The position numbers and the translations under genes are program-made. A model generated the notes under the pieces. It did not search any database. It saw only the letters and a program-made list of their open reading frames with translations, and had not been told where the DNA came from. A DNA stretch of 25,993 bases from RGIG4079 sp045576735. Its GTDB lineage: Bacteria > Bacteroidota > Bacteroidia > Bacteroidales > Muribaculaceae. The stretch is from contig JAZNGZ010000068.1 in assembly GCA_045576735.1 (NCBI GenBank), positions 1-25,993 of the forward strand, in the 5' to 3' direction. Positions 6,496-15,800 of this stretch are shown here, in pieces (the first letter of the stretch is position 1; every line of letters begins with the position of its first letter).

Positions 6496-7137
6496 TTAAG
6501 GCTCGATAAGTCGCATTGCATGGGAGCGACCAACGAGGTCGCTGAAGAGTGGGAGAGGAGAAGATGGGGATATTTCTTCGTTGAGTACTTTGATTGTGGG
6601 ATATTGTATGTCAACACTGCCTTGTAGCTGTGAAAGTAGTTGGTATGTTACTTGAAGATGCGGAAAGTTTGGTCGTGCTTTCCCGACGATGTTGTAGTAG
6701 TGATATAGCATTGAAGCTAAATAACGCATTATTTCGTTGATGTGTTGGCGAGAAGTGTCGTCGGGCTGAAGTGCCGGCTGTTGAAGTATTTGCATCAGCG
6801 ATACTATGGCGGTGTTGTAGAGTTGTAGTGCCGACTGGTTGATAGAAAGAGAGTCGTTTCCGTCGATAGCCATCTGAAATAGAACGGTGACAGCAGTTGC
6901 GTATGCGTCGTTAAGATTACTCATCATGGCTAAAGCATCACAATGGTATGCGGCTAATATTGCGACAGCTGAAATCGCTTTTTTTGAGTCGATTTTGTTG
7001 TTTCGAGCATTAGTCCAAAGTGAGTCGGCCTTAGCCAACAATTCTCCGGAAAATCTTACGGCATCGGGGACATCGCCTCGGTCAATCATTTGGTCGATTT
7101 CATTACAGTGGGATAGAAGTGAGTCAACGTCGTACAT
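6496..7137 (-). CDS. unrecognised helical protein, last gene of the SEDS-PBP/kinase operon
   Basis: This is a 213-residue soluble protein with no signal peptide or membrane segment. The sequence is almost entirely amphipathic helix, with pairs such as ALQLYNTAIVSLMQIL and YLASMLYHYYNIVGKA, which suggests a TPR-like or helical-bundle scaffold; no exact TPR consensus is visible. It starts 13 bases after the HEVTH membrane protein, so it is cotranscribed with the kinase, phosphatase and FHA genes and may be an adaptor in that system. Downstream there is only a weak 6-bp hairpin (6446-6451 with 6458-6463) before the thioredoxin promoter. Function unknown. Confidence 0.65.
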   Translation of the reverse strand: MYDVDSLLSHCNEIDQMIDRGDVPDAVRFSGELLAKADSLWTNARNNKIDSKKAISAVAILAAYHCDALAMMSNLNDAYATAVTVLFQMAIDGNDSLSINQSALQLYNTAIVSLMQILQQPALQPDDTSRQHINEIMRYLASMLYHYYNIVGKARPNFPHLQVTYQLLSQLQGSVDIQYPTIKVLNEEISPSSPLPLFSDLVGRSHAMRLIEP

Positions 7138-7150
7138 GGTCTTTAAATGG

Positions 7151-7804
7151 CTAAAATATTGCTGAAATCCAATTTGTAAATGTGTCCCAATAGGCAGGGA
7201 GGATGTCGGATATAGCTCCGATTATACCTCGGCGGATGCTTAATAAAATTATAGATGCATTGAAAATGAGCGCAACGGAAATAAAAAGAGCAGAACCTAC
7301 TAGCCCATATTGTTGAATGTCGGGTTGTCGGCGTTCAGTTTGCGTCCAAAAACACACAATATGAAATGCTAAGGTGAAACCGATAAATAAGTCGAAAATA
7401 TATAGCATAGAGTCAGCCCCTAGGATGCGGAATAGCAGAATTGCATATGTAGCAATAGGTAAGCAATAAGGGGCAAGCGTGATGAATATGCTTCCAAATT
7501 TTCGGCCGCTATGTTGTACCATTCCTCCGTCTTGTCCGGCTTGCAAGGAATGTATTTTGTGGAAAAACATAATTCCTACAATAGCATGTGTAACTTCGTG
7601 GGAAGTGGTTTGCAACCAATCTTCATTGCGCGAGAAAAAAGAGAACTGGCGCACAATAAAGTATGCAATCATGCCATAAAATAGCCATTGGTATTTAGAT
7701 AGATGAGAGAAAACATCTTTTGCTATTGGCAAGAATTGGCTGATTGTGAGCAGTAACAGAATAATGCCTAAAGGGTAATATATGTATTTTATATATTTTG
7801 TCAT
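7151..7804 (-). CDS. M50-like integral membrane metalloprotease
   Basis: This is a 217-residue protein with about five membrane segments (roughly 8-26, 40-52, 104-126, 133-152 and 168-190). A zinc-protease motif HEVTH (H69, E70, H73) sits at the start of a hydrophobic helix, and an APYCLP segment lies in the next one. PDIQQYG (D162) is a candidate third zinc ligand. The layout resembles the M50B-like site-2-protease family, whose members cut membrane-anchored regulators within the membrane. It sits 12 bases after the PP2C phosphatase gene and 13 before the last gene. In this operon it could clip the membrane-anchored phosphatase or the SEDS-PBP fusion, which is inference. Activity is unproven. 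Confidence 0.7.
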   Translation of the reverse strand: MTKYIKYIYYPLGIILLLLTISQFLPIAKDVFSHLSKYQWLFYGMIAYFIVRQFSFFSRNEDWLQTTSHEVTHAIVGIMFFHKIHSLQAGQDGGMVQHSGRKFGSIFITLAPYCLPIATYAILLFRILGADSMLYIFDLFIGFTLAFHIVCFWTQTERRQPDIQQYGLVGSALFISVALIFNASIILLSIRRGIIGAISDILPAYWDTFTNWISAIF

Positions 7805-7816
7805 TCGTTAGGGCAT

Positions 7817-9463
7817 TTATTGATTGATTTTTTCTTCTGAAAGAGCAGGGTCGGCACTAGCACCTTCAGCAGATGTCGTTGCTTGGTTGCCCTTTGGCCT
7901 ATTCTTGATTTTTGGGATTAACTTATTGTTATTGATTAGATTCAAAATGTATTCGGTATTTATTGTTGAATCATTCTTGAAAACTCTACTGTAAAGGTCG
8001 TTGTTATTGACCATAATGTATACCACTGAATCATTTTGAGTTTTATTAGAATCGGATTCAAGTGATATGACTTGGATGTTGTTTATTGTTTCGGGAGTTG
8101 TTGCATCTATATATTCTGTTTGTTCATAATAGGTGCCGTTGTCAAATTCAGGGTTAATGTATCCCTTTGTAAAATAACCTGCAAAGAAAACCACAACAGC
8201 AGCGAAGACAATAATACTTGAGAGAATGGGGGTGCTTAATTTAGTCTTATCTTCATCCTCAGAATATGAAGGCATGTAGTTGGGTTGATTTGAATGTGAA
8301 ACTCTGGTGACTTCAACATGAGGTTGGTCGTTGATAGGATTTTTGTGTGGAGTTTTTGCCGAGGGCGCTTGTGGTCGATGACGAGTGGCGTTTGGTGTTT
8401 GTTTAGTTCTGCCCTGATGAGTAGGGGCTTTGGGAGCGTTTGTTGTCGATTGTCTTTGGGGTTGCGCCGGAGCAGATGTTTGCTTATTGGGGAGAGGCGG
8501 TAATTTGGCAGGAGAAACTGCAGTTGCCGGCTCGTCATCGAGAGATATGGCTGACCCGGTAGTGTTGTTTGATGAGGATGACTCAATGTTGGGCTCAGCA
8601 GTAGTAGGAGCACTCACACGAGTGACCGTAACATAAGGGTTGCTATTGTCGATTTTTTGTTCAGTAACGACATTGTCGTTGTGGACGTTATTGCGTTGTT
8701 CTTCTTCGAAGTGAGTCTCAACAATGACAACGGTAATATTGTCTTTACCACCGGCATCGTTGGCTGCTTGTATTAGGGCGTTTACTTTGTCTTGAGTGGG
8801 GATGTCTTGTTCAAGAACGGCGCGCATTTGAGCCGATGTCACCATGTCGCAAAGACCGTCGGAGCAAAGAAGTAATGATGAGCGGGCTTGCAAAGGGAAG
8901 GTGTCGGTGTAGATATAGTCATCAGAATTGCTTTGCAGGATTTTAGAACCCACGTCACGACTGATGATGTTGCGTTGAGGGTGTCTCATCGCTTCCTCTT
9001 CGGTGAGGTCGCCAATCTCTTCGCGATATCCTACGAGCGAGTGGTCGCGCGAAAGTTTACGATATGAGCCATTGGCAAGTTCATATAGGCGAGTGTCGCC
9101 TACATGAGCCATGTTTATGCGGCGATTTTTTACCTCGATGAGAGCTGCGGTTAGAACACAACTCATGCTACTTAATTCGGGGTTTTGTTGGCGTTTTTCA
9201 AATATAGAATTATTGGCATAGATTACAGCCTGTTTCAACAATTCGCATCGTTCACCATTGGGATAGTTGCGAAGATATTCGGGGATACATGCTTGTGCTA
9301 TTGCGGCGGCAACTTCACCCCCTTCATAACCCCCAACCCCATCGATTGCAACAGCCAGGATGTGGTCGTCATCCCAAATGTTTTCAATTACAAACGCGTC
9401 TTCGTTGTTTTCGCGACGACGACCGAAATCAGTATTGCCAAAAAAGGTTGTATTGTTTGCCAT
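7817..9463 (-). CDS. PP2C-family Ser/Thr phosphatase with single membrane anchor
   Basis: This is a 548-residue protein. Residues 1-252 are a PP2C/PPM catalytic domain with the metal-binding aspartates and motifs RRxNNED (about 16-22), IDGVGG (D41), HVGDTRLY (D123), CSDGL (D202) and GGKDNIT (D241). A low-complexity Pro/Thr/Ser/Asn linker (about 260-408) follows, then one membrane segment (about 411-431) and a C-terminal part of about 115 residues predicted outside. This topology is the same as actinobacterial PstP. The linker holds the motif VxVTRVS twice (near 278-284 and 383-389), a possible phospho-Thr ligand for the neighbouring FHA proteins. It would reverse the operon kinase's phosphorylation. 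The gap to the upstream FHA gene is 5 bases. Confidence 0.9.
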   Translation of the reverse strand: MANNTTFFGNTDFGRRRENNEDAFVIENIWDDDHILAVAIDGVGGYEGGEVAAAIAQACIPEYLRNYPNGERCELLKQAVIYANNSIFEKRQQNPELSSMSCVLTAALIEVKNRRINMAHVGDTRLYELANGSYRKLSRDHSLVGYREEIGDLTEEEAMRHPQRNIISRDVGSKILQSNSDDYIYTDTFPLQARSSLLLCSDGLCDMVTSAQMRAVLEQDIPTQDKVNALIQAANDAGGKDNITVVIVETHFEEEQRNNVHNDNVVTEQKIDNSNPYVTVTRVSAPTTAEPNIESSSSNNTTGSAISLDDEPATAVSPAKLPPLPNKQTSAPAQPQRQSTTNAPKAPTHQGRTKQTPNATRHRPQAPSAKTPHKNPINDQPHVEVTRVSHSNQPNYMPSYSEDEDKTKLSTPILSSIIVFAAVVVFFAGYFTKGYINPEFDNGTYYEQTEYIDATTPETINNIQVISLESDSNKTQNDSVVYIMVNNNDLYSRVFKNDSTINTEYILNLINNNKLIPKIKNRPKGNQATTSAEGASADPALSEEKINQ

Positions 9464-9468
9464 AAATT

Positions 9469-10467
9469 TTACTTAATTTTAAATGTTATACCAATCATAG
9501 CTTGTGGGAAGAAAATCGAAGAATTATGAGCCAATGGGTGCCATTTTAAGTCGCCACCTTGGCTTAATTCAAGAGCCTTTCCGTTTACGTTTGTAGGTCC
9601 GTAAGCTGCGATATAGAATTTTTGGTCAAATGGGTCATGTTTAATTTGCACATGCGAGTTGATTAGATGGTCGTTCTTCACTTTGAAAATGTCTTGGGTG
9701 TTGCGCATTTCGTTGTTGCCCGATACGTGAATCAAGTTGTCTTTCATTGTGAATTTATAGTTGAAAGAACCATCGGTATAGGACAATTCAGCCAATTCCA
9801 TATTGGAGTAGGCTCTAATTCTTTCGGTGTCACCATCGAGAGTGTGGTCAAATTTGAATTTGAAAATATTGTCGCTTACCATATCCAAACTTTTTAGCGC
9901 CTCAGTGTCAATGTTTGTACCTTTCATCACATCGGAACCTTCGATTTTGATAGAAACATTTACGTTAGCTTCAATTGAAGTGCCGGATACGTCAGAGTCA
10001 TCGGCAGTTAACAATTGCGCTATTGTGGTGAGGCGTCCTTTCTGTATATTTAAAACGTTTTCACCCTGAGGAATGTTGTCGATGTTGCACCCGGTGAATT
10101 GGAAGAACCAATATCTTGCAGGAGGATTGAAGTTGGGAAATTTGGCTCTCATTTCGTTGATGCGTCGATAAAATGACGAAACAACTTCGGGTAAAACAAA
10201 TGGAAGCGCTTGGATGCGAGAGTTATAGTCATCTGCGTGCATAAGCACGTTATATGACATGGGGTACAACATTTTACTCCCAACCGATTCGGTTAATAAT
10301 GCTTGAGTAAAGTGGTCGAGCAATTGGTCGAGCAATTGCTGGTTGGTAATGCCATTATGCTGCGAGATAGGTGGTAAGGGTGGGGGGGTATCTCCTCCTA
10401 TTTTACCTTCTTCGTCAATTTTAGGATCTTTTGGCTTAAATATATTGAACAATTTTGCGATACCCAT
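9469..10467 (-). CDS. FHA-domain protein, FhaA-like layout
   Basis: This is a 332-residue soluble protein. A short N-terminal amphipathic segment and a PPPLPP linker precede a domain at about 45-150 whose pattern (YPMSYNVLMHADDY, then two long helices) recalls the N-terminal domain of actinobacterial FhaA (DUF3662). A beta-rich middle follows. The C-terminal 85 residues look like an FHA domain: NSHVQI (270-275) stands for the SRxHxxI strand, and YGPTNVNGK (289-297) for the loop before the last strands. The Arg of SRxH is not conserved, so phosphothreonine binding may be altered. It lies 5 bases after the other FHA gene and 5 before the phosphatase gene. The FHA call is moderate; the FhaA link is inference. 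Confidence 0.65.
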   Translation of the reverse strand: MGIAKLFNIFKPKDPKIDEEGKIGGDTPPPLPPISQHNGITNQQLLDQLLDHFTQALLTESVGSKMLYPMSYNVLMHADDYNSRIQALPFVLPEVVSSFYRRINEMRAKFPNFNPPARYWFFQFTGCNIDNIPQGENVLNIQKGRLTTIAQLLTADDSDVSGTSIEANVNVSIKIEGSDVMKGTNIDTEALKSLDMVSDNIFKFKFDHTLDGDTERIRAYSNMELAELSYTDGSFNYKFTMKDNLIHVSGNNEMRNTQDIFKVKNDHLINSHVQIKHDPFDQKFYIAAYGPTNVNGKALELSQGGDLKWHPLAHNSSIFFPQAMIGITFKIK

Positions 10468-10472
10468 AATGA

Positions 10473-11669
10473 TTAGTCTTTTATTTCGTTAAATAATAAT
10501 TGTACTTTTTTTGTTAATTCAATTACATCACCATCGCACAAAGGTTCAGGGATGATAGGATTTTCTAATTTTATTTCTGTTCCTGTGCGATACACTCTAG
10601 TGCGTTTGCCTCCAAGAGAAGTGCCACCACGTTCTACGTATAGAAGAAATCCGTGTTGTTCGTCATATGATATATATGCATGTGCACGACTTACATATTT
10701 GTTGTTTTCGAAAAATGGCGAATTAGGATTATCGTCAATGGCAATTTGATTTGTTCGCAAACGACGGTCTTTAATAATCTTTGCGCCAATGCCAATGTTA
10801 TATCTTTTTTGAGGTAATGTTTTTATCTCCTCTGAACTCAAGATATATCTGTCTTTTAATAAAGAACCACTATTTGCAATTATTTCTAAAGAGGCCTTTT
10901 TCGGAATTTCGGGTGGTAGTTCTTTGCCACATGAGCTAATTTCAATATATACATCGGGATATATCTTAGTCCATTCGGGGGCAATTTCTTTTTTCAATAA
11001 AATTTCAATGCCATTACCAAAGGCAATGCCTTCTTGGTCGAAAATGTCTTGTTTGGCTCGATCGATGAAATCACTACCACAGAGGATGTCGAACGTAATT
11101 TTATCTGATACGTTAATTCGTAGGAGTTTGTCTTCTATAGATATTTTGTTAATACGATAATCTTGTGCAATGGCTAGGATGCCCTTCATGATTTTGTCTT
11201 GTTTCTGAATGGGGTCATCCTGAGTCGCTGTTACAGATTTCTTTTTTGCTTTAGGACGAATGCTAGCATCATTGTCAGAAATTGAAGAGTTTTCATTGCC
11301 TTTGGATGGTTCATCTTTAGACTCGGGCTCCACATCAATGGGCTCGGTTGTAGGCTCTTCAATATTATCATCTTCGGGCTTGCTATTGGAATTGACATCG
11401 TCAATAGGCGATGTTATAAGCTCATTTTCGTTAGGGTCAACATCTTCATCTTGGAGGGCGTCTTCGGATTCGTTCGAGTCCTCTGGCTCTTCAATAATAT
11501 CTTCCGGGCAAGATTCTTGTGGGTTATTAATATGTTCGTATTCTTCTGATAGAGACGCATCATCATCGTATCCTGAGTCTATGATGTCCTTATTCTTTTT
11601 TGCTTTTTCTTCTTCGGGGTCAACGTTGTCGCCGACAAGAAATTTAGCTACTTTGTCAAAAAATCCCAT
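10473..11669 (-). CDS. FHA-domain protein with long acidic region
   Basis: This is a 398-residue soluble protein. It starts with an amphipathic helix (MGFFDKVAKFLVG), followed by a strongly acidic, Glu/Asp/Ser-rich disordered stretch (about 17-135) and a Lys-rich patch. An unrecognised alpha/beta domain occupies about 155-250. The C-terminal FHA domain (about 285-396) is well formed: it has IGIGAKI, the recognition motif SRAHAYI (S327, R328, H330), and LCDGDVIEL, which matches the GD turn before the last strands. It should bind phosphothreonine on partners such as the kinase, the phosphatase tail or the SEDS-PBP fusion. The acidic region offers many Ser/Thr sites. It lies in the operon 33 bases after the kinase gene. 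Confidence 0.85.
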   Translation of the reverse strand: MGFFDKVAKFLVGDNVDPEEEKAKKNKDIIDSGYDDDASLSEEYEHINNPQESCPEDIIEEPEDSNESEDALQDEDVDPNENELITSPIDDVNSNSKPEDDNIEEPTTEPIDVEPESKDEPSKGNENSSISDNDASIRPKAKKKSVTATQDDPIQKQDKIMKGILAIAQDYRINKISIEDKLLRINVSDKITFDILCGSDFIDRAKQDIFDQEGIAFGNGIEILLKKEIAPEWTKIYPDVYIEISSCGKELPPEIPKKASLEIIANSGSLLKDRYILSSEEIKTLPQKRYNIGIGAKIIKDRRLRTNQIAIDDNPNSPFFENNKYVSRAHAYISYDEQHGFLLYVERGGTSLGGKRTRVYRTGTEIKLENPIIPEPLCDGDVIELTKKVQLLFNEIKD

Positions 11670-11702
11670 ATAAAAAGTGTAGTTATTTAATAGTTATTGT
11701 TA

Positions 11703-12848
11703 TTAGTTGTTGTTAAAATAAATAAAGTTATTGTCATCGCTATAATATGCCTTATAATCAAGGTTGTTTTTCCATAATCGTGCCATAACAGATTTAGGGG
11801 GCTCGGGATTTACGATTATATCGTCTATGGAATCTTTTTTTGAGGGATTCCATGGCAAATGTGATATGCAATCGTCATATAGCTCTTTGCCGTCTTTATA
11901 GCGTTTTTTGGGGTCTTTTTCGAGGCATTTTAGAATTATCTTCTCGAGCCAGTCGGGATAATCTTTTACATATGTTTCACCCGGGTGAGTTGCTTCAAAT
12001 GCTATTTTTCTAAGATTAAATATTGGCTCGGGAATGTCTTTTTTGTGAGCGTTCATGAGATTAAACTTAGCCTCTGTCTCAGGAATAGCTTTATTAAATA
12101 CGAATGGGACACGACCGGCAAGAAACGAATATAGAACAATACCAAAACTATAAATGTCGGATTGAGTGCTTAAATCATCAGCTACATCCCATTTCTCAGG
12201 TGCTTTAAATTCGGGCACACCACCTTCACGTTTACTACTTCTAACGACGTCTTCACCATCAATCGACAAACCAAAGTCGAGTAGGACGTATCGTCCATCT
12301 TCGCGGCGCATAATGTTGCCCGAGTGGATGTCGTTGTGAATCACTTTATATTTTTTTACGAGTCGATTAATAGTAGCTTCATCTAACAATACTTTTTTGC
12401 CATCTTCGGGGTCGTCTTTTAGATTGTCGATTTGACGATCCATGCAATATTTATAAATGTCGTAGTGACAATATGATAATGCGCTACTTATGCTTGAAAG
12501 GAGGTTTATTACATCGTCAATTTCGATAAATCCATTCTTTTCATCAATGTAATGGAATAAATCAGAACCGTCAATATAATCCATTTCAACGATAGCCCTA
12601 TTTTCAATGAGGCGAGGGCGATAGATGTGTGTAATATTAGGATGACTGCCATTCCCCAAACGAAGCAATATTTTACACTCTTTAATGAAGTTTTGGTAAC
12701 GTTTGTCATCTTTGTTTATCACATCATCACGTAGCACACGAATGGCGCGAATATAATCTAAATCTTTATGTCTGACTTTATAGACCGAAGCAAATCCACC
12801 TTGCCCCAATTGGTCGATAAAAATGTAATCTCTTAAAAATGTGTTCAT
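11703..12848 (-). CDS. Hanks-type Ser/Thr protein kinase, beta-3 Lys replaced by Arg
   Basis: This is a 381-residue protein with a PknB-like kinase domain from residue 8 to about 330. It has the glycine loop GQGGFASV (15-22), alpha-C Glu E57, catalytic loop HNDIHSGNIM (D173, N178; an HND variant of HRD), DFG (191-193), FKAPE (E218) and the DIYSFGIVLYSFLAGRVPF block. The beta-3 lysine that anchors ATP is Arg (R37 in RAIRVL), which in most kinases lowers or abolishes activity. All other catalytic residues are present. About 40 extra residues lie before the catalytic loop. Unlike PknB there is no membrane segment or PASTA sensor, so input probably comes through partners. It is second in the operon, 31 bases after the SEDS-PBP fusion. 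Confidence 0.9.
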   Translation of the reverse strand: MNTFLRDYIFIDQLGQGGFASVYKVRHKDLDYIRAIRVLRDDVINKDDKRYQNFIKECKILLRLGNGSHPNITHIYRPRLIENRAIVEMDYIDGSDLFHYIDEKNGFIEIDDVINLLSSISSALSYCHYDIYKYCMDRQIDNLKDDPEDGKKVLLDEATINRLVKKYKVIHNDIHSGNIMRREDGRYVLLDFGLSIDGEDVVRSSKREGGVPEFKAPEKWDVADDLSTQSDIYSFGIVLYSFLAGRVPFVFNKAIPETEAKFNLMNAHKKDIPEPIFNLRKIAFEATHPGETYVKDYPDWLEKIILKCLEKDPKKRYKDGKELYDDCISHLPWNPSKKDSIDDIIVNPEPPKSVMARLWKNNLDYKAYYSDDNNFIYFNNN

Positions 12849-12879
12849 TGTCGAGATGAGTGTTATAGATTAATATTGA

Positions 12880-15800
12880 TTAGATAGTGTAATCAGATTC
12901 TTCTAGAATACCTAAAAGTTTATTTTTAATGAAGAATTTAGCGAGAGTAGAGAATTGTCCAGGATTTAATCTTTCGATGCGAACTGCAACTGCAATAGGT
13001 GAAGTCTTATCTCCGCCTTGAGTTTTAATATTTACACCTTCAATGAAGCATATGTACCATACGTCATTTAAGTCTTGCATCGTTGAGTCTAATCGTTCGT
13101 TATTCTTGTTCTTCTCACTTTTGTAGTATATGTATGAGCGTTCAGCTGTACCTGTTTTGCCACCGATGTTGGTGTAACCCGATATTTTTGCAGAAGTATG
13201 GGTTGTCGCTTCTTTTTTCATGTGCCTATTTAGTATGTTTGCAGCTTCGTTACTAAGGACTGGAATTGAAGATGTTTTATCATTCAAAAGGTATCTAGTT
13301 ATAGGCATCTTCCCATTGTTAGCCGGGATAGATGCTATTCTTGCCATTGCAAGGGGAGATGCATCTAAGGTGCCTTGTCCCCAAGACCACCACCATGCTT
13401 CGTGAAGCCACATGTGCTTATATTGTTGTTTGTCATGATAGTTAGTTATATAGTTGTTATATGTACTAACGGCAGAACTTGCTACTTTTGTTATTTGATT
13501 TTTCCAATCAGATAATTTATCATAGGGGCTATAATAAAGTCCGTATGCTCTTCTTCCGTTAATCGAGATGCCAGCATTGTAATACAAGTCAGCGAGGTTT
13601 TTATATAAGTTTTTGTCGTTAACAAGGTTTATGAAATAACAGTTTGATGATTCAACAAGCGCTGTTTCCATCGAAATTTGCCCTGCAGGTTCTTTCCCCG
13701 TTTTCTCAAGCGCATTGACGTAATAAATTTCATTGTCATTGTTTATATTCGCTTGCAAGCCAGCAATCGCAGACATTACTTTAGCGGTAGAACCAGGCAC
13801 AGAGGAGAATGTGAGACCTAAGTCCATGTCGACATATGCGTCGCCAGAAGTTTTCTTTTCTCTAGTAGTGTAATTGTCGGGAAGATTAGGGTCTTTTAAA
13901 ATTTCCATATTTGTCATTGGGTAATTTGCAGAAGTAAGCAAATCTCCATTTTGGGCATCAAGTACGACTACAGATGCTCGAATTTTATTTTCAAATCTAG
14001 AAACATTTCCTGATTTTTTGAGTTCTTCGATGTAATCATTCAACCCTTGCTCTATTTTCATTTGCAATTTTGCATCAAGGGTCAAATGGATGTCGCTAGG
14101 AGCATTAAGTCTTTCGTCTTGATATTTGGCGACAATGTTGCGAGGTATTTGTCTATGAGGATAATAGTAGTATCCATCTTTTAGAAGTTCAACCAATGCA
14201 GAGTAGTCGCGGATCGCAACGTTGTTTTCGGTAGTGTAAACGCTTTTAGCTTCAAAATATTTATCGGGGCGATATTCTTCAGATTTTAATGGAACTAAAA
14301 CCGGATTATTCTTAGCATCATATTTAGTGTTGTCAAATCCACGAAGAGTGTCGAGGTGTCGAGCCTCGGCCATATATCCTCGTGCATGGGTGTCGCTAGA
14401 AGAGAAGAATAATCGATTGTTGAAGTCTCCTAACATGAAGAATAAGTGGTCACCAAATGGGTAATACCGAGATTGTAGTTTTGAAGTGTCACAAGTTTCA
14501 AGACCTAATGATGCATATGCGTCTTTATGTTTTGATATGTTTTTTTTGTCGCTTGTGGCCAACAGAATGCCGTTGCGGTCGTATATGTCACCCGAAGGCA
14601 ATTTTCGTGTTAATAGAGAGATGCGAGGGTTGTAATTAATAACCGGTATCCCGCTAGAACTATTGACATATACCGGACGCACTAGAATTTCGTCGCGTTC
14701 GATAAATTGGTATTTTACAAATACAGAGCATAGGAATATTGCAAATATAGTGTACGCAATGCTTAACAACGCCACTGAATGACTGTATTTGTTCATGTCC
14801 TTAACTTTGATTTCGGCAATGTCTTTAGGTAAGGATTCTAATGAATTACGTTTTGAAATTGAGAGTATTATGCCAAATGCGGTGAGATTTAGAATCATAC
14901 TCACTTTTCCGTAACTAAAGAATGGTACGGTAACCCCTGTCAAAGGGACCAAACCGGTACTGCCAAGAGAAATGATAATGAACTGCACGGCCGTGACTAT
15001 TGCAATGCCCAGACATAGATAGAATGCGAATGGGTGGGAGGTGCGATAACCTATTACAATTGTTCGGCGCATGAGCAATGCCATTATTATGATGATTGAA
15101 ATGATGCTGAACAATCCAAGTTGTTCGCCCATACTTTCCAATACCATGTCGGTGTGGAAGGCCGGTATTGCGTGGGGGGTGCCATTGCCAAGACCTTGAC
15201 CGGTTAGCCCGCCCGAAGCCAATCCCCATAGCCCTTCGGCTACTTGGGTGTTTTCTCCGGCATCGGGAGTAGCGCCATCGATAGGGAGAGTTCCCCATGT
15301 GTTTGTGCACATTTCATTGCGGTCGGCCAAACGTTTAGCTACGGTTCCTAACCCTGGAACATCGCTTAATAGTGGCCCAAACACAAATGCGCAAATGATG
15401 ATGTTAAATATAATTGCTGTTTCAAATATTTGCTTGCGATTATAGCCTAATGCTATCCATACGATAAACCAAATGACGGATGTAATCACCATCTTTACAT
15501 TTCCACCCCAGAGGTATCCGAGATATAAACATGTGAGGAAAGAGAGGATACCATATATTAACCATGCCAAATCGCATGTGAGCACTTTTATAGGACGTTT
15601 GCTCTTTTCGACTTTGCTTAAGTCGATTTTTGATTTGATGATAGAATATAATATGATGAAAGTGAATGCCAAAACCAAAGCAGGTCCCATGTCGCCTAAT
15701 ACGAAGTATATTGCCATAAGAACTAATAGCCCTATTATGACAGCCCATAACATTTTCATCTTGGCTCCAAAAAGTTTAACGTTTCCTTCTTCAGAGTATT

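Noticed and set aside
11260..11673. Plus-strand Ser-rich ORF of 137 codons
   Set aside because: It is a reverse reading of the Glu/Asp-rich linker of the FHA protein.
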